A stretch of DNA of 64,000 nt. It comes from Microvirga sp052115485 (lineage in GTDB: Bacteria; Pseudomonadota; Alphaproteobacteria; Rhizobiales; Beijerinckiaceae). The DNA lies in assembly GCF_052115485.1 (NCBI RefSeq), contig NZ_JBFRGU010000001.1, positions 124,001 through 188,000 of the forward strand. The letters are read 5' to 3'. The translations under genes were made by a program, and so were the position numbers. Below are positions 1 through 9,865 of the stretch, one piece after another; the first letter of the stretch is position 1; each line of letters opens with the position of its first letter. Below the pieces are notes generated by a model. The model was given only the letters and a program-made list of their open reading frames with translations, was not told the origin of the DNA and did not search any database.

Positions 1-660
1 ACCAAGCTCCTGCCGCAACTGGCCATCGTCGAGCCGATCGATCCGCACCAGACGCGGGAAACCTTCAATCGTCTGCGCGCCGACAAGACGTCCGCCCGGC
101 CCAAGGAGGGAAGTCACGGTGCTCGGGATCGACAGCACCGCACCGTTCAACAGAATACGGTCGAAGCGCTCCCGCACCCGCTGCGCAAGGCCGTCACCGA
201 TCTCGATCTTCACGCGCAAGGCCAGATCGACGATTTTGAGATGCTGGACCGCACTTTCGGCAAGCGTGTTGAACCGCTCGACCGAGTGCACCTCCGCGCC
301 AAGTTGAGCCAAGAGAGCCGCCACGTAGCCGGTGCCCGTGCCGATTTCGAGCACCCGATGGCCTTCCTGGACGCCCAGAGCCATGAGCATCATAGCAACC
401 GTGCCCGGAGAGGTCATGGTCTGGCCGCAGGGCAACGGAAGGGCGACATCGCTGCGCGAAAGATCGGCGAAACGGCGTGGCGCGAACACGTCGCGCGGAA
501 TCAATTCCATCGCCCGCAGGATCGCCGTGTCGCGGATCCCTCGCGCGCGCAGAGACAAAATGAAGGACCCGACCTCGACGGCCTCTTCAGCCAGATGATC
601 CTGTTCCTCCGAGAAGAAGGGCAGATCCATCTGGCCGGGAAGAGGACGCTCTCCTGTCAT
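1..660 (-). CDS. pcm: Protein-L-isoaspartate O-methyltransferase, 3' end outside the window
   Basis: This cytoplasmic enzyme family uses S-adenosylmethionine to methylate isoaspartyl residues in aged proteins so they can be repaired. I translated 220 codons from the ATG at 660; the frame is still open at base 1, so the C-terminus is missing. The SAM-binding motif VLEIGTGTGY lies at residues 103-112, and LPCGQTMTSP near 76-85 matches the conserved GQT substrate-side motif of the family. It starts 13 bases after the surE stop, so the two are probably co-transcribed, as in many proteobacteria where surE and pcm form a stress and stationary-phase survival pair. Confidence 0.93.
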   Translation of the reverse strand, partial: MTGERPLPGQMDLPFFSEEQDHLAEEAVEVGSFILSLRARGIRDTAILRAMELIPRDVFAPRRFADLSRSDVALPLPCGQTMTSPGTVAMMLMALGVQEGHRVLEIGTGTGYVAALLAQLGAEVHSVERFNTLAESAVQHLKIVDLALRVKIEIGDGLAQRVRERFDRILLNGAVLSIPSTVTSLLGPGGRLVGAQTIEGFPRLVRIDRLDDGQLRQELG

Positions 661-673
661 TCGCAACAAGACC

Positions 674-1435
674 TCAAACGAGAGTCTGCGCGTAGCGCGT
701 GAGCGTGGGCTCGTCCGTCATGTCGAGCCGCAAGGGCGTGACGGCGATCTTGCGGTGTGCGATGGCCCATAGATCGGTGCCGTTGCCCGGCGTGAAAGGT
801 CCACGCTCGAAGGCGATCCAGTAGTAAGGATTGCCGCGCCCGTCCTCACGCTCGTCGAGACGCAGCAATTCCTGGCTGCGCTGGCCCTGATTGACGACAG
901 CCGTACCTTCGACCTCCCCCGGTTCGCAATTGGGGAAGTTGACGTTGACGAGAATGCCCTTGTCGATACCCGCAGAAAGGATCTTGCGGACGATCTGTGG
1001 GCCGTGGTGCTCGGCGCATTGCCACTTGATGCTGTTGTGTCCACCGGGCCCCGAGGCTTGCGAGAGCGCAATGGAAGGAACGCCGAGAATGGTGCCCTCG
1101 ATGGCTCCCGCGACAGTGCCCGAATAGGTCACGTCCTCGGCGACGTTCTGGCCCCGATTGACACCGGACAGGATCAGGGCGGGCTTGTTCTCTCGCAAGA
1201 TGTTGCGGATGCCCATGATCACGCAATCGGTCGGCGTGCCCTTGACCGCGAAATGGCGCGGGGAAATTTCGCGCAGGCGCAACGGATCGTTGAGCGAGAG
1301 CGAATGCGCGACGCCGCTCTGGTCCGTCTCCGGCGCAATTACCCACACATCGTCCGAGAGAGCGCGGGCTATCGTCTCCAGGACTTTCAGTCCCGGAGCG
1401 TTGATGCCGTCGTCGTTCGTGCAGAGGATGCGCAT
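674..1435 (-). CDS. surE: 5'/3'-nucleotidase SurE
   Basis: SurE is a metal-dependent phosphatase of nucleoside 5'- and 3'-monophosphates that can also act on short polyphosphate. The 253-residue protein has the family length. The metal-site motif NDDG is at residues 7-10, followed by Ser40 in DQSGVAHS, GTPTDC at 67-71 and SGVNRGQN at 90-97, all typical active-site segments. It sits 3 bases downstream of serS and 13 bases upstream of pcm on the same strand, so it is a middle gene of the tat-serS-surE-pcm transcription unit. Confidence 0.95.
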   Translation of the reverse strand: MRILCTNDDGINAPGLKVLETIARALSDDVWVIAPETDQSGVAHSLSLNDPLRLREISPRHFAVKGTPTDCVIMGIRNILRENKPALILSGVNRGQNVAEDVTYSGTVAGAIEGTILGVPSIALSQASGPGGHNSIKWQCAEHHGPQIVRKILSAGIDKGILVNVNFPNCEPGEVEGTAVVNQGQRSQELLRLDEREDGRGNPYYWIAFERGPFTPGNGTDLWAIAHRKIAVTPLRLDMTDEPTLTRYAQTLV

Positions 1436-1438
1436 GTC

Positions 1439-2803
1439 CTATCCCTGTTTCTCGATGCGGGTGAGACCGCCGAGATAAGGCTGAAGCGCTGTCGGGACTG
1501 TGACGCTGCCATCCTCGTTCTGGTAGTTTTCCAGAACGGCGACGAGGGTACGGCCGACCGCAAGGCCCGAGCCGTTGAGGGTGTGGACGAAACGCGGGGC
1601 CTTGCCGTCACCGGTGCGATAGCGCGCATTCATGCGTCGCGCCTGGAAATCGGAGCAGACCGAGCAGCTCGAAATTTCGCGATACATGCCCTGCCCCGGC
1701 AGCCAGACCTCGATGTCGTAGGTCTTTGTAGAGGCGAAGCCCATGTCGCCCGTGCAGAGCGTCATGGTGCGGAACGGCAGGTCGAGCCTCTTCAGCACGT
1801 TCTCGGCGCAGGTGAGCATGCGCTCATGCTCGTCGGCAGAGGTTTCCGGCGTGGTGATCGAAACGAGCTCGCATTTCACGAACTGGTGCTGACGGATCAT
1901 GCCGCGCGTATCGCGCCCGGCCGAGCCCGCCTCGGCGCGGAACGACGGCGTCAGGGCCGTGAAGCGAAGCGGAAGCTCTTCCTCCGACAGGATCTGCTCG
2001 CGCACCAGATTGGTGAGCGTGACTTCGGCGGTGGGGATGAGGCCGTAGCGCGCATCGCTCAGCATCTTCTGAAGCGTTTCGCGGGTCGCCTGTCCTTCCA
2101 GAACGGACGACACGAGGCCTTGCAGGGTCGAGCCCGGAAAGGCCCAGAACTGGTCATCCTCGAACTTCGGCAATTGCGCCGTGCCGAACATGGCCTCGTC
2201 GCGCACCAAGAGCGGCGGGCTCACTTCCGTATAGCCGTGCTCGTTGGTGTGCAGATCGATCATGAACTGGCCGAGCGCGCGCTCCAAGCGGGCAAGTCCA
2301 CCCTTCAGCACCACGAAGCGCGAACCGGAGAGCTTCGCTGCGGTCTCGAAATCCATGAGGCCGAGCTCTTCGCCGATCTCAAAATGCTGCTTGGCGGCGG
2401 CAAGGTTCTTCGGATTGCCGAAGCGATGACGCTCCACATTGCCCGTCTCGTCGGGCCCGACAGGCACCTCGTCCTTCGGGGTGTTGGGGATCGCGGCCAG
2501 AACCTCTTCGAGTTCGCGTCCGGCCTCACGCTCTTCCTGCTCGAGCTGCGGCACGCTTTCTTTCAAGCGCGCCACCTCGGCCATGAGTTCCTGCGCCCTC
2601 GCCTCGTTCTTCTGAGCTTTGGCCTGGCCGATCTCCTTGGAGAGCGCGTTGCGACGCTCCTGCGCAGCTTGAAGGGCGGAAACGGCGTTCTTGCGGCGGT
2701 CGTCCAACGCGATCAGGCGCGCGGACAAAGACTCCATTCCCCGGCTCTTGAGGCCTTGATCGAAGCCTGCGGGATTTTCGCGGATGGAACGGATGTCGTG
2801 CAT
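1439..2803 (-). CDS. serS: Seryl-tRNA synthetase
   Basis: This class II aminoacyl-tRNA synthetase charges tRNA-Ser in the cytosol. The N-terminal helical arm (about residues 30-105, rich in Ala, Arg, Glu and Lys) is the tRNA-binding coiled coil. Catalytic motif 2 (FRAEAGSAGRDTRG, about 288-301) and motif 3 (GSGLAVGRTLVAVLENYQ, near 415-435) are intact. At 454 residues it is longer than the usual 425 or so: a stretch of about 25-35 residues lies between LPKFEDDQF (212-220) and the serine-binding TAEV (258-261), where most relatives have a short loop. A 10-base inverted repeat lies just upstream of the ATG. The gene is followed at 3 bases by surE. Confidence 0.96.
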   Translation of the reverse strand: MHDIRSIRENPAGFDQGLKSRGMESLSARLIALDDRRKNAVSALQAAQERRNALSKEIGQAKAQKNEARAQELMAEVARLKESVPQLEQEEREAGRELEEVLAAIPNTPKDEVPVGPDETGNVERHRFGNPKNLAAAKQHFEIGEELGLMDFETAAKLSGSRFVVLKGGLARLERALGQFMIDLHTNEHGYTEVSPPLLVRDEAMFGTAQLPKFEDDQFWAFPGSTLQGLVSSVLEGQATRETLQKMLSDARYGLIPTAEVTLTNLVREQILSEEELPLRFTALTPSFRAEAGSAGRDTRGMIRQHQFVKCELVSITTPETSADEHERMLTCAENVLKRLDLPFRTMTLCTGDMGFASTKTYDIEVWLPGQGMYREISSCSVCSDFQARRMNARYRTGDGKAPRFVHTLNGSGLAVGRTLVAVLENYQNEDGSVTVPTALQPYLGGLTRIEKQG

Positions 2804-2807
2804 GGGA

Positions 2808-2850
2808 GCTGACCGTTAGAGCATTTGACGATGCCAAGGAAACGGTCAGC
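2808..2850 (-). promoter_or_regulatory. Inverted repeat in the serS leader
   Basis: The 69-base spacer between tatC and serS contains perfect 10-base arms, GCTGACCGTT (2808-2817) and AACGGTCAGC (2841-2850), with a smaller GCAT/ATGC pair inside the loop. The outer stem ends 4 bases before the serS ATG on the minus strand, so in RNA it would lie over the ribosome-binding region. There is no T-run beside it, so a simple terminator is unlikely. It may be a leader hairpin or a decayed intergenic palindrome; which one is not decided by the sequence. Confidence 0.4.
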
Positions 2851-2872
2851 GGGTCTTGAAGCGCAAGAGCCT

Positions 2873-3673
2873 TCAGCCTGCCGCCGCGCGCGCAGCCTCG
2901 GCTTCCGCGCGCTTCTTCTCGACCATGCGGACAGAGAAGATAGACGCCTCGTAAAGAAGCAAGGTGGGGACCGCAAGGGCGAACTGGCTGATCACGTCGG
3001 GCGGCGTGAGCACGGCAGCGACGATGAAGACGATCACGACGGCATAGCGCCGCCTCTGCTTGAGAAAATCGGAATCGATCAACCCCGCCCGCGCCAACAG
3101 GGTCAGCACCACCGGCAGCTGGAAGCAGATGCCGAAGGCGAAAATCAGCGTCATGATCAGCGAAAGATATTCGCTGACCTTGGGCATAAAGGCGATTCCC
3201 GGCGTGTTCGCGGTCGCAAGCTGCTGCATGCCGACGGAAAAGCGCATCAGAAGCGGCATTGCCATGAAATAGACGACAGCCCCGCCAATGGCGAAAAGCA
3301 CCGGCGTCGCGATCAGATAAGGCACGAAAGCCCGGCGCTCGTTCTTGTAGAGACCGGGCGCGACGAACTTGTAGATCTCATTGGCAATGACCGGGAAAGA
3401 GAGGAAGCCCGCCCCGAAAGCAGCCACCTGGATCTGCGTGAACAGATATTCCAGGCCGTGCGTATAGATCAGATGCGCGTTCTCGGCCGAGCCGACAGCC
3501 ACGACATAAGGCCAAACGAGCGCGTTATAGATGTATTTCGCTCCCGTGAAGCACAGGAAAAACATGAGCACGAAAGCGATGAGCGCCCGGATCAGGCGCT
3601 TGCGCAGCTCGATCAGGTGCTCGATCAACGGCGCGCGCGACGCCTCGACCTCATCCTCAACTTCGGTCGTCAT
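2873..3673 (-). CDS. tatC: Sec-independent protein translocase TatC
   Basis: TatC is the polytopic membrane receptor that binds the twin-arginine signal peptide. The 266-residue protein begins with the typical cytoplasmic segment containing LIEHLIELRKRLI, followed by six hydrophobic helices, with the family's FKVFVAPG-like stretch present as YKFVAPGLYKNER in the first half. The C-terminus ends in an Ala/Glu/Arg-rich tail. Its ATG overlaps the last base of the tatB stop codon, and tatA is further upstream, so all three Tat components are co-transcribed. serS follows after a 69-base spacer. Confidence 0.96.
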   Translation of the reverse strand: MTTEVEDEVEASRAPLIEHLIELRKRLIRALIAFVLMFFLCFTGAKYIYNALVWPYVVAVGSAENAHLIYTHGLEYLFTQIQVAAFGAGFLSFPVIANEIYKFVAPGLYKNERRAFVPYLIATPVLFAIGGAVVYFMAMPLLMRFSVGMQQLATANTPGIAFMPKVSEYLSLIMTLIFAFGICFQLPVVLTLLARAGLIDSDFLKQRRRYAVVIVFIVAAVLTPPDVISQFALAVPTLLLYEASIFSVRMVEKKRAEAEAARAAAG

Positions 3674-4191
3674 CAGGCTTTCGCATCCGGTTTAGGCTCG
3701 GGAGCAGGATTTTCCTGGAGCGCTTTCGCTTCGGCTTCCTGTCTCAAGGTAGCGGCAATCGTTTCCGCCGGATCGGGGATGGGCGGCACGGACGGGAGCT
3801 CAAGTGAAAGCAACGGATCGACCGGAGCTGGAGGCGTCGCCTCCCCGCTTGGCGCAGGCTCGGCAACGGCTTCACCTGTTACTGTCGGCGGAGTCGAGAC
3901 CGGCGCCTCGACGGCACCCTTCAACTCGTCCCGGATCGTCTGGATCGGGTTGAAGCCCTTGTTCATAGAGGAGACGCTGTCGTTCATGCCCTGAAGCTCG
4001 CGCTTGACATCGTCAAGCTCGGCCTCGCGCATCGCCTCGTGAAACTGGCCCTGGAACTCAGCCGCCATACGACGGATTTTGCCGGTGACGTTGCCGACTG
4101 TGCGCAACGCCTTCGGCAGGTCTTTCGGGCCGATGACGATCAACGCCACAGCGCCGATCACCATGACTTCACCCCAGCTCATGTCCAACAT
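3673..4191 (-). CDS. tatB: Sec-independent protein translocase TatB
   Basis: TatB works with TatC as the receptor for folded proteins carrying twin-arginine signals. The first 22 residues form the single membrane helix (MLDMSWGEVMVIGAVALIVI), followed by the hinge GPKDLP and an amphipathic helix KALRTVGNVTGKIRR. The second half is Pro/Ala/Glu-rich and low in complexity, as usual for alphaproteobacterial TatB. The 172-residue length is normal. The end overlaps the start of tatC and the gene lies 61 bases downstream of tatA. Confidence 0.95.
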   Translation of the reverse strand: MLDMSWGEVMVIGAVALIVIGPKDLPKALRTVGNVTGKIRRMAAEFQGQFHEAMREAELDDVKRELQGMNDSVSSMNKGFNPIQTIRDELKGAVEAPVSTPPTVTGEAVAEPAPSGEATPPAPVDPLLSLELPSVPPIPDPAETIAATLRQEAEAKALQENPAPEPKPDAKA

Positions 4192-4252
4192 GGCGCGGTC
4201 CCAGACCTACCTTCAACAATGACTCGGGCCGCGAAAGGCGGCCATACGCGGT

Positions 4253-4495
4253 TCAGCCGATCTTGTGATCGGATGTCGCAGTGTTCGTGTTCGAGACCGG
4301 CTGATGATCGAGGGGCCGTACCGGCTCGCTCGGCTGCGCGGGCTTCGCGGCGGTGTCTTCTTCCGCCATACCCTTCTTGAAGGCTTTGATGCCCTTCGCG
4401 ACATCGCCCATCATGTCGGAGATCTTACCACGTCCGAAGAGAAGGACGACGATCAAGCCGACGATGATCCAGTGCCAAATGCTAGCGCCACCCAT
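4253..4495 (-). CDS. tatA: Sec-independent protein translocase TatA
   Basis: TatA forms the pore-like multimers of the Tat export system. The 80-residue protein has a membrane helix at about residues 5-22 (SIWHWIIVGLIVVLLFG), the hinge GRGKISD and an amphipathic helix through residue 43, then a charged tail. This distinguishes it from the longer TatB next to it. It is the first of tatABC on the minus strand and follows the ABC ATPase gene by 56 bases, whereas in many relatives it directly follows scpB. Confidence 0.95.
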   Translation of the reverse strand: MGGASIWHWIIVGLIVVLLFGRGKISDMMGDVAKGIKAFKKGMAEEDTAAKPAQPSEPVRPLDHQPVSNTNTATSDHKIG

Positions 4496-4551
4496 GGCAA
4501 TCCTCCTGCGCCTGATCGGGCGCGGCTATCGAGTTTAAACGTGCGGCCAAC

Positions 4552-5672
<1,121 letters not shown>

Positions 5673-5676
<4 letters not shown>

Positions 5677-6392
5677 TCCTCGGCTGCTCCCGCCTCGGAG
5701 TCTGGTTCGATCTCGATGGGCATGAACAGATCGTCCTGATCGAGGGGATCCTCATCCTCGCGCAGGGTTTCCGCGTCGGAAGGCACCGGCACGGACATGC
5801 CGGGCGGCACGCGGCCTTCCAGGAAGCCAGCACCTTTGAGTTCCTCGAGACCCGGCAAGTCATCGATGGCGTCGAGCCCGAAATGACTGAGGAAAGCAGG
5901 TGTCGTGCCGTAGGTGACAGGCCGCCCCGGAACACGCCTACGGCCGCGCAAGCGGATCCAGCCGGTTTCCAAAAGCAGATCGAGCGTTCCCTTGGACGTT
6001 GCAACGCCGCGGATTTCTTCGATTTCCGCCCGGGTCGCAGGCTGGTGATAGGCAACGATCGCAAGCGTTTCCATGGCCGCGCGCGAAAGCTTCTTCTGCT
6101 CGACCACATCGCGCGAGAGCACGAAGGAAAGGTCGCTCGCCGTGCGGAAAGCCCAAGCACCGGCGACACGGACGAGGTTGACGCCCCTTCCCGCGTAAAG
6201 ATCGGCCAGTTCTTCGAGAATCCGCGACACGTCGGCACCCTCAGGCAGACGCCCAGCGAGATCTTCGACACTCAGAGGTTGGGCCGAGGCGAACAGCAAG
6301 GCTTCGGCGATGCGCATGGCTTCGCCGTGATCGGGAACGCTTCTCTGCTCCGGAGCGTCTTCCATCTCCGCGATTTCGTCATGCTCACTCAT
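5673..6392 (-). CDS. scpB: Segregation and condensation protein B
   Basis: ScpB is the kite (winged-helix) subunit that joins ScpA and SMC to condense and separate chromosomes. The protein is 239 residues from MSEHDEIAEM. This start is chosen because the ATG at 6392 follows the scpA stop by one base, while the upstream extension of the frame reads through scpA coding sequence. The winged-helix motifs ALLFASAQPLS and ETLAIVAYHQPATRAEIEEIRG are characteristic. The tail is acidic. The stop overlaps the start of the ABC ATPase. Confidence 0.95.
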
Positions 6393-6393
6393 A

Positions 6394-7194
6394 TCAATCC
6401 TGTGCCTCCGCCTCTTCCAGACCCTTGATCCAGAGGGGCGTGAAGGCTCCATCCTGACGAACCGTCATCTTGCCTTCCCGCACCATTTCGAGCGTGGCCG
6501 AAAACGCGGAGGCGAGCACGGTGGTCCGCATCGACGGCTCCACCATGTAGTGAATCAAATAACTTTCCAGCGGCGCCCAATCGGCGAGGTGCCCGATCAG
6601 ACGCTCCAAGGCCTCGCGCGCATCCACGAGCGACCATACGCGGCGCTGGTGGAGTGTCACCTTCGAGCTGAGCACGATCTGGCGCTGGCGCGCATAAGCA
6701 GAGAGCAGATCGTAGAGGGTCGCCTCGTAATGGGACTCCTTGCGGATCTGGACATGCTCCGGCTCGCCGCGCCCGAACACGTCACGTCCGAGCCAATCCC
6801 GCTCGCCCAGCTTCTTGGCCACCTCGCGGATCATTTCCAACCGGCGTAGGCGCAGAGCCAGGGCCGAGGCGAGATCGGACGCGCTCGGCTCCTCGCCCTT
6901 CGGGGGCTCCGGCAGCAGCAGGCGCGATTTCAGGTAGGCGAGCCATGCCGCCATGACGAGGTAGTCGGCGGCAAGCTCCAGGCGCATGCGCCGGGCTTCT
7001 TCGATGAAGACGATGTATTGCTCGGCAAGGGCGAGGATCGAAATCTTGTGGAGATCGACCTTTTGACGACGGGCGAGTTCGAGCAGGAGGTCGAGGGGTC
7101 CCTCGAATCCGTCCACGTCGACGCGAAGCGCGGGTTCGCTGTCACCGCGCTCGACGAGTTCGACATCCTCGAAAGGTAGGGCCACTGCCATCAA
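6394..7194 (-). CDS. scpA: Segregation and condensation protein A
   Basis: ScpA is the kleisin that bridges the SMC ATPase heads. The 266-residue protein carries the family hallmark VDGFEGPLDLLLELARRQKVDL at about residues 27-48, followed by the SILALAEQYI helix and a C-terminal winged-helix region containing VLASAFSATLEMVREGKM. It lies 36 bases downstream of nagZ and directly abuts scpB. The nagZ-scpA-scpB order is common in alphaproteobacteria. Confidence 0.95.
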   Translation of the reverse strand: MMAVALPFEDVELVERGDSEPALRVDVDGFEGPLDLLLELARRQKVDLHKISILALAEQYIVFIEEARRMRLELAADYLVMAAWLAYLKSRLLLPEPPKGEEPSASDLASALALRLRRLEMIREVAKKLGERDWLGRDVFGRGEPEHVQIRKESHYEATLYDLLSAYARQRQIVLSSKVTLHQRRVWSLVDAREALERLIGHLADWAPLESYLIHYMVEPSMRTTVLASAFSATLEMVREGKMTVRQDGAFTPLWIKGLEEAEAQD

Positions 7195-7230
7195 CCAACT
7201 CTTTTCGACTAAAGCGACAGCTTCGGACGC

Positions 7231-8250
7231 TTAAACGACCACCGCAAGCGCGGCTTCGAGCCTGGCGCGGGCATCCACAGGATCGAAGGGCTCGGGATCA
7301 TGACGAATGAGCCGCAACGCCGCCTCAGCCCGACGTAGAGCATCGCCCGCAAGGATCGGCGAAGCCTCGGCCACCGGGATCATCTCCTCGACCTTGCCGT
7401 TGCAATGCAGCGTCACATCGCAGCCCGCCTGAAAGACGCCCTCGGCCCTCTCGCGGAACGTTCCGCTCAAGGCCTGCATGGACAGGTCATCACTCATGAG
7501 GAGCCCATCGAAACCGATCTTCCCGCGAACGATGTCGCCGATCACCGCCTTCGATGTCGTCGCCGGGTGGTCAGGATCGATAGCCGTATAGACCACATGG
7601 GCGGTCATTGCGAGCGGCATGTCGGCCAGGATCCGGAACGGCCTGAAATCATGGCTTTCAAGCGTTTCCAGCGAGGCCTCGACGACAGGAAGCGACAGGT
7701 GACTGTCCACTCCGGCACGCCCGTGACCGGGCATGTGCTTGACGACGGGCAGAACACCACCCGCCAGCAACCCTTCCGCGCTGGCGCGGCCTAGAATAGC
7801 GACCTTGTCCGCCTCGTAGGCATAGGCGCGGTCTCCGATCACGTCATGAGCGCCGGATACCGGAACGTCGAGTACCGGCATGCAATCGACCGTGATCCCC
7901 ACGGATAGGAGGTCGTGGGCGATCAAGCGAGCGCCTAGGCGTGTAATTTCGCGCTGGACGAGGGGGTCATTGGCGTGAAGGCGGCCGTAAGTCCGGCCTG
8001 CCGGGTATTTCGGCCAATGGGGCGGCCCCATGCGCTGAACCCGTCCGCCCTCCTGATCGATCAGGATCGGCGCGTCGGCCCGGCCGATCGTATTGCGCAA
8101 GGCATCGCACAGGGACCGGACCTGCTCGGGCGTGTCGATGTTGCGCTTGAAGAGGATGAATCCCCAAGGCTGCGCCTCCCGGAAGAAGGCCGCTTCGTCT
8201 GGAGAGAGCGTGTGGCCGGCGCAGCCAGCAATAAAGGCGCGAGTGTTCAT
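7231..8250 (-). CDS. nagZ: Beta-N-acetylhexosaminidase NagZ (GH3)
   Basis: NagZ is the cytoplasmic glycosidase that removes N-acetylglucosamine from anhydromuropeptides during cell-wall recycling. The 339-residue protein has the GH3 NagZ signatures LIDQEGGRVQRM (63-74), KHMPGHGRAGVDSH (171-184, the flexible loop with the catalytic Asp/His dyad) and the nucleophile region LMSDDLSMQ (251-259). There is no signal peptide, which fits NagZ rather than an exported GH3 enzyme. It is the first of the nagZ-scpAB group, preceded by a SPOR-domain gene on the same strand. Confidence 0.95.
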   Translation of the reverse strand: MNTRAFIAGCAGHTLSPDEAAFFREAQPWGFILFKRNIDTPEQVRSLCDALRNTIGRADAPILIDQEGGRVQRMGPPHWPKYPAGRTYGRLHANDPLVQREITRLGARLIAHDLLSVGITVDCMPVLDVPVSGAHDVIGDRAYAYEADKVAILGRASAEGLLAGGVLPVVKHMPGHGRAGVDSHLSLPVVEASLETLESHDFRPFRILADMPLAMTAHVVYTAIDPDHPATTSKAVIGDIVRGKIGFDGLLMSDDLSMQALSGTFRERAEGVFQAGCDVTLHCNGKVEEMIPVAEASPILAGDALRRAEAALRLIRHDPEPFDPVDARARLEAALAVVV

Positions 8251-8298
8251 CCCCGCGCCTTAAGTCCACCGCCGATTGCGGTCAAGGAGCGTAACGTC

Positions 8299-9756
8299 TT
8301 AGTTCTTGGCGACGAAGCACTGGCCGCCCTGCCCCTGAAGCTTGGAGCATAAGGCGGACGCTTCCTCACGCGACATGCCGCTCGTGCGGACACGGTAGAT
8401 GGTGTTGCCGTTCGACTCGGCCTTGACGATCAACGGTGCGAGACCGTCCAGATCCTCATATTTCTGCTGCATCTGTCGATAAGCAGCCTGCGCGGCGGCT
8501 TCTGAAGTCCTGAAACCGAGCTGCACCGAGTAGGCCCCGCCAGCGCTTACCGGTGCCTCCGATGCAGCCGGAACCGGCGTCGTGGGAGCGACAACTGCAA
8601 TCTTTTGCGGCTGCGGCGTAGTCGCGGCGGGCTTCGGCGTGGGCGCGGCCGGAGAAGCGCTTGCCTGGGCGAGTGCGCCAATAGTGGTCGCGGGTTTCGC
8701 GGCCGGAGCCGGAGCCTCCGTGGTCGCAGCGGGAGCGACTGGCGTCGAAGCAGCCGGTTTCGGCTGAACGGCAGCGGCTGCAGCCGAAGGCTGCGTGCCG
8801 GGCGGCATCGTGACAGGGGGGATAGCCGCCACCGGCCGGGCTGCGGCAGCGTCCTGATTGCTTCCGTCAGGCCGAATGGTGACCGTGCGGACCTTGCGGG
8901 GCTCGCCCAGGTTGAGCGAGTTGTTCTGAGCGGAAGCGACGGGGCCGGTTGCATCGGCGGAGGCGACGCGCGTCGCCTGCTTGACGTCGACCGGCTGCTC
9001 TTCGCGATTCACCACCTTGGTTTCGGTCGGCTGCGCGGCGCGTTCCAGGATCTGCTTGTTCTGGTTCGGAATCTCGACTCCGCCCGGGTTTTCGGGCTGG
9101 ACCTTCGTCGGCTCCTTGGAAGCACGGATCAACGGGGGCTTTCCACCAGACGCGACTGAGGAGCTTCCCGTCGCATACCAGGCGCCGCCTGCGCCGATGA
9201 CGGCAGCGCCGGCGATGACTCCAAGCGCGATCATGCCCTTGCGCGACCCGCGACGCTTAAGCGGGCGAACCGTCTCCTCCTCCGGCTCGGGCTCGGCATA
9301 AGCCGGACCCGCCGCCGCGGGAGCGTAATAATTCTGATCGTATGACGCCTCATCATAAGCGGCTTCGTGCGCATCAGCGTGAACGGCGGCACCTTGCTCG
9401 GCATAGGCGCGACCAGACGTCACAGCCGGCTGATACTGATCGAGATCGAAGGCGGCAGGTACAGCGCCCACCGCATGCAAATCAGACGGCTCGAAACCAC
9501 GGGGAGCCGCGGAAACGCGCTCCTGCGCGGGGAACATATCGTCCAGATTCGGGATCGAATGAGCCTGCGGACGCGCCGTATTACCGGTCGACAGCATGGA
9601 CTGGAACGGATCGTCTTGGCCCACGATGCGAGCCAGCTCCGCCAGAGGGTCGTTTCTGGTCGAAGCGGCAGGCTGCGCCGGCGCTTGTCCATAAGCGAGC
9701 TGCTTCTCGATATCGTCGAGATCGACCGCGAAACGTGGCTTGGCTGATTCGCTCAT
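8299..9756 (-). CDS. SPOR domain-containing membrane protein
   Basis: SPOR domains bind denuded septal peptidoglycan, so this is probably an envelope or division-site protein. From the ATG at 9756 (preceded by GGAGG at a good distance) the product is 485 residues. It has a cytoplasmic acidic N-terminal part, a basic stretch RRGSRKG, one membrane helix near residues 190-215 (MIALGVIAGAAVIGAGGAWY), a long Pro/Ala/Thr-rich linker and a C-terminal SPOR domain of about 75 residues beginning GGAYSVQLGF. The frame continues upstream for 24 codons but without a better start. It lies between argS and nagZ. Confidence 0.9.
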   Translation of the reverse strand: MSESAKPRFAVDLDDIEKQLAYGQAPAQPAASTRNDPLAELARIVGQDDPFQSMLSTGNTARPQAHSIPNLDDMFPAQERVSAAPRGFEPSDLHAVGAVPAAFDLDQYQPAVTSGRAYAEQGAAVHADAHEAAYDEASYDQNYYAPAAAGPAYAEPEPEEETVRPLKRRGSRKGMIALGVIAGAAVIGAGGAWYATGSSSVASGGKPPLIRASKEPTKVQPENPGGVEIPNQNKQILERAAQPTETKVVNREEQPVDVKQATRVASADATGPVASAQNNSLNLGEPRKVRTVTIRPDGSNQDAAAARPVAAIPPVTMPPGTQPSAAAAAVQPKPAASTPVAPAATTEAPAPAAKPATTIGALAQASASPAAPTPKPAATTPQPQKIAVVAPTTPVPAASEAPVSAGGAYSVQLGFRTSEAAAQAAYRQMQQKYEDLDGLAPLIVKAESNGNTIYRVRTSGMSREEASALCSKLQGQGGQCFVAKN

Positions 9757-9865
9757 AGTGCCGGACCTCCGGTGGTTCGGCACAGGCGAAAACCACCTGT
9801 GCCCGTTCGATGCCACTCCACCCAGCACGCGATCTTGGCAAACCTAAGGCTTGCCTCAAAAATCG

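Noticed and set aside
1004..2812. A 602-codon plus-strand frame opposite serS
   Set aside because: It is a high-GC antisense frame with no ribosome site or domain; serS on the minus strand has all synthetase motifs.
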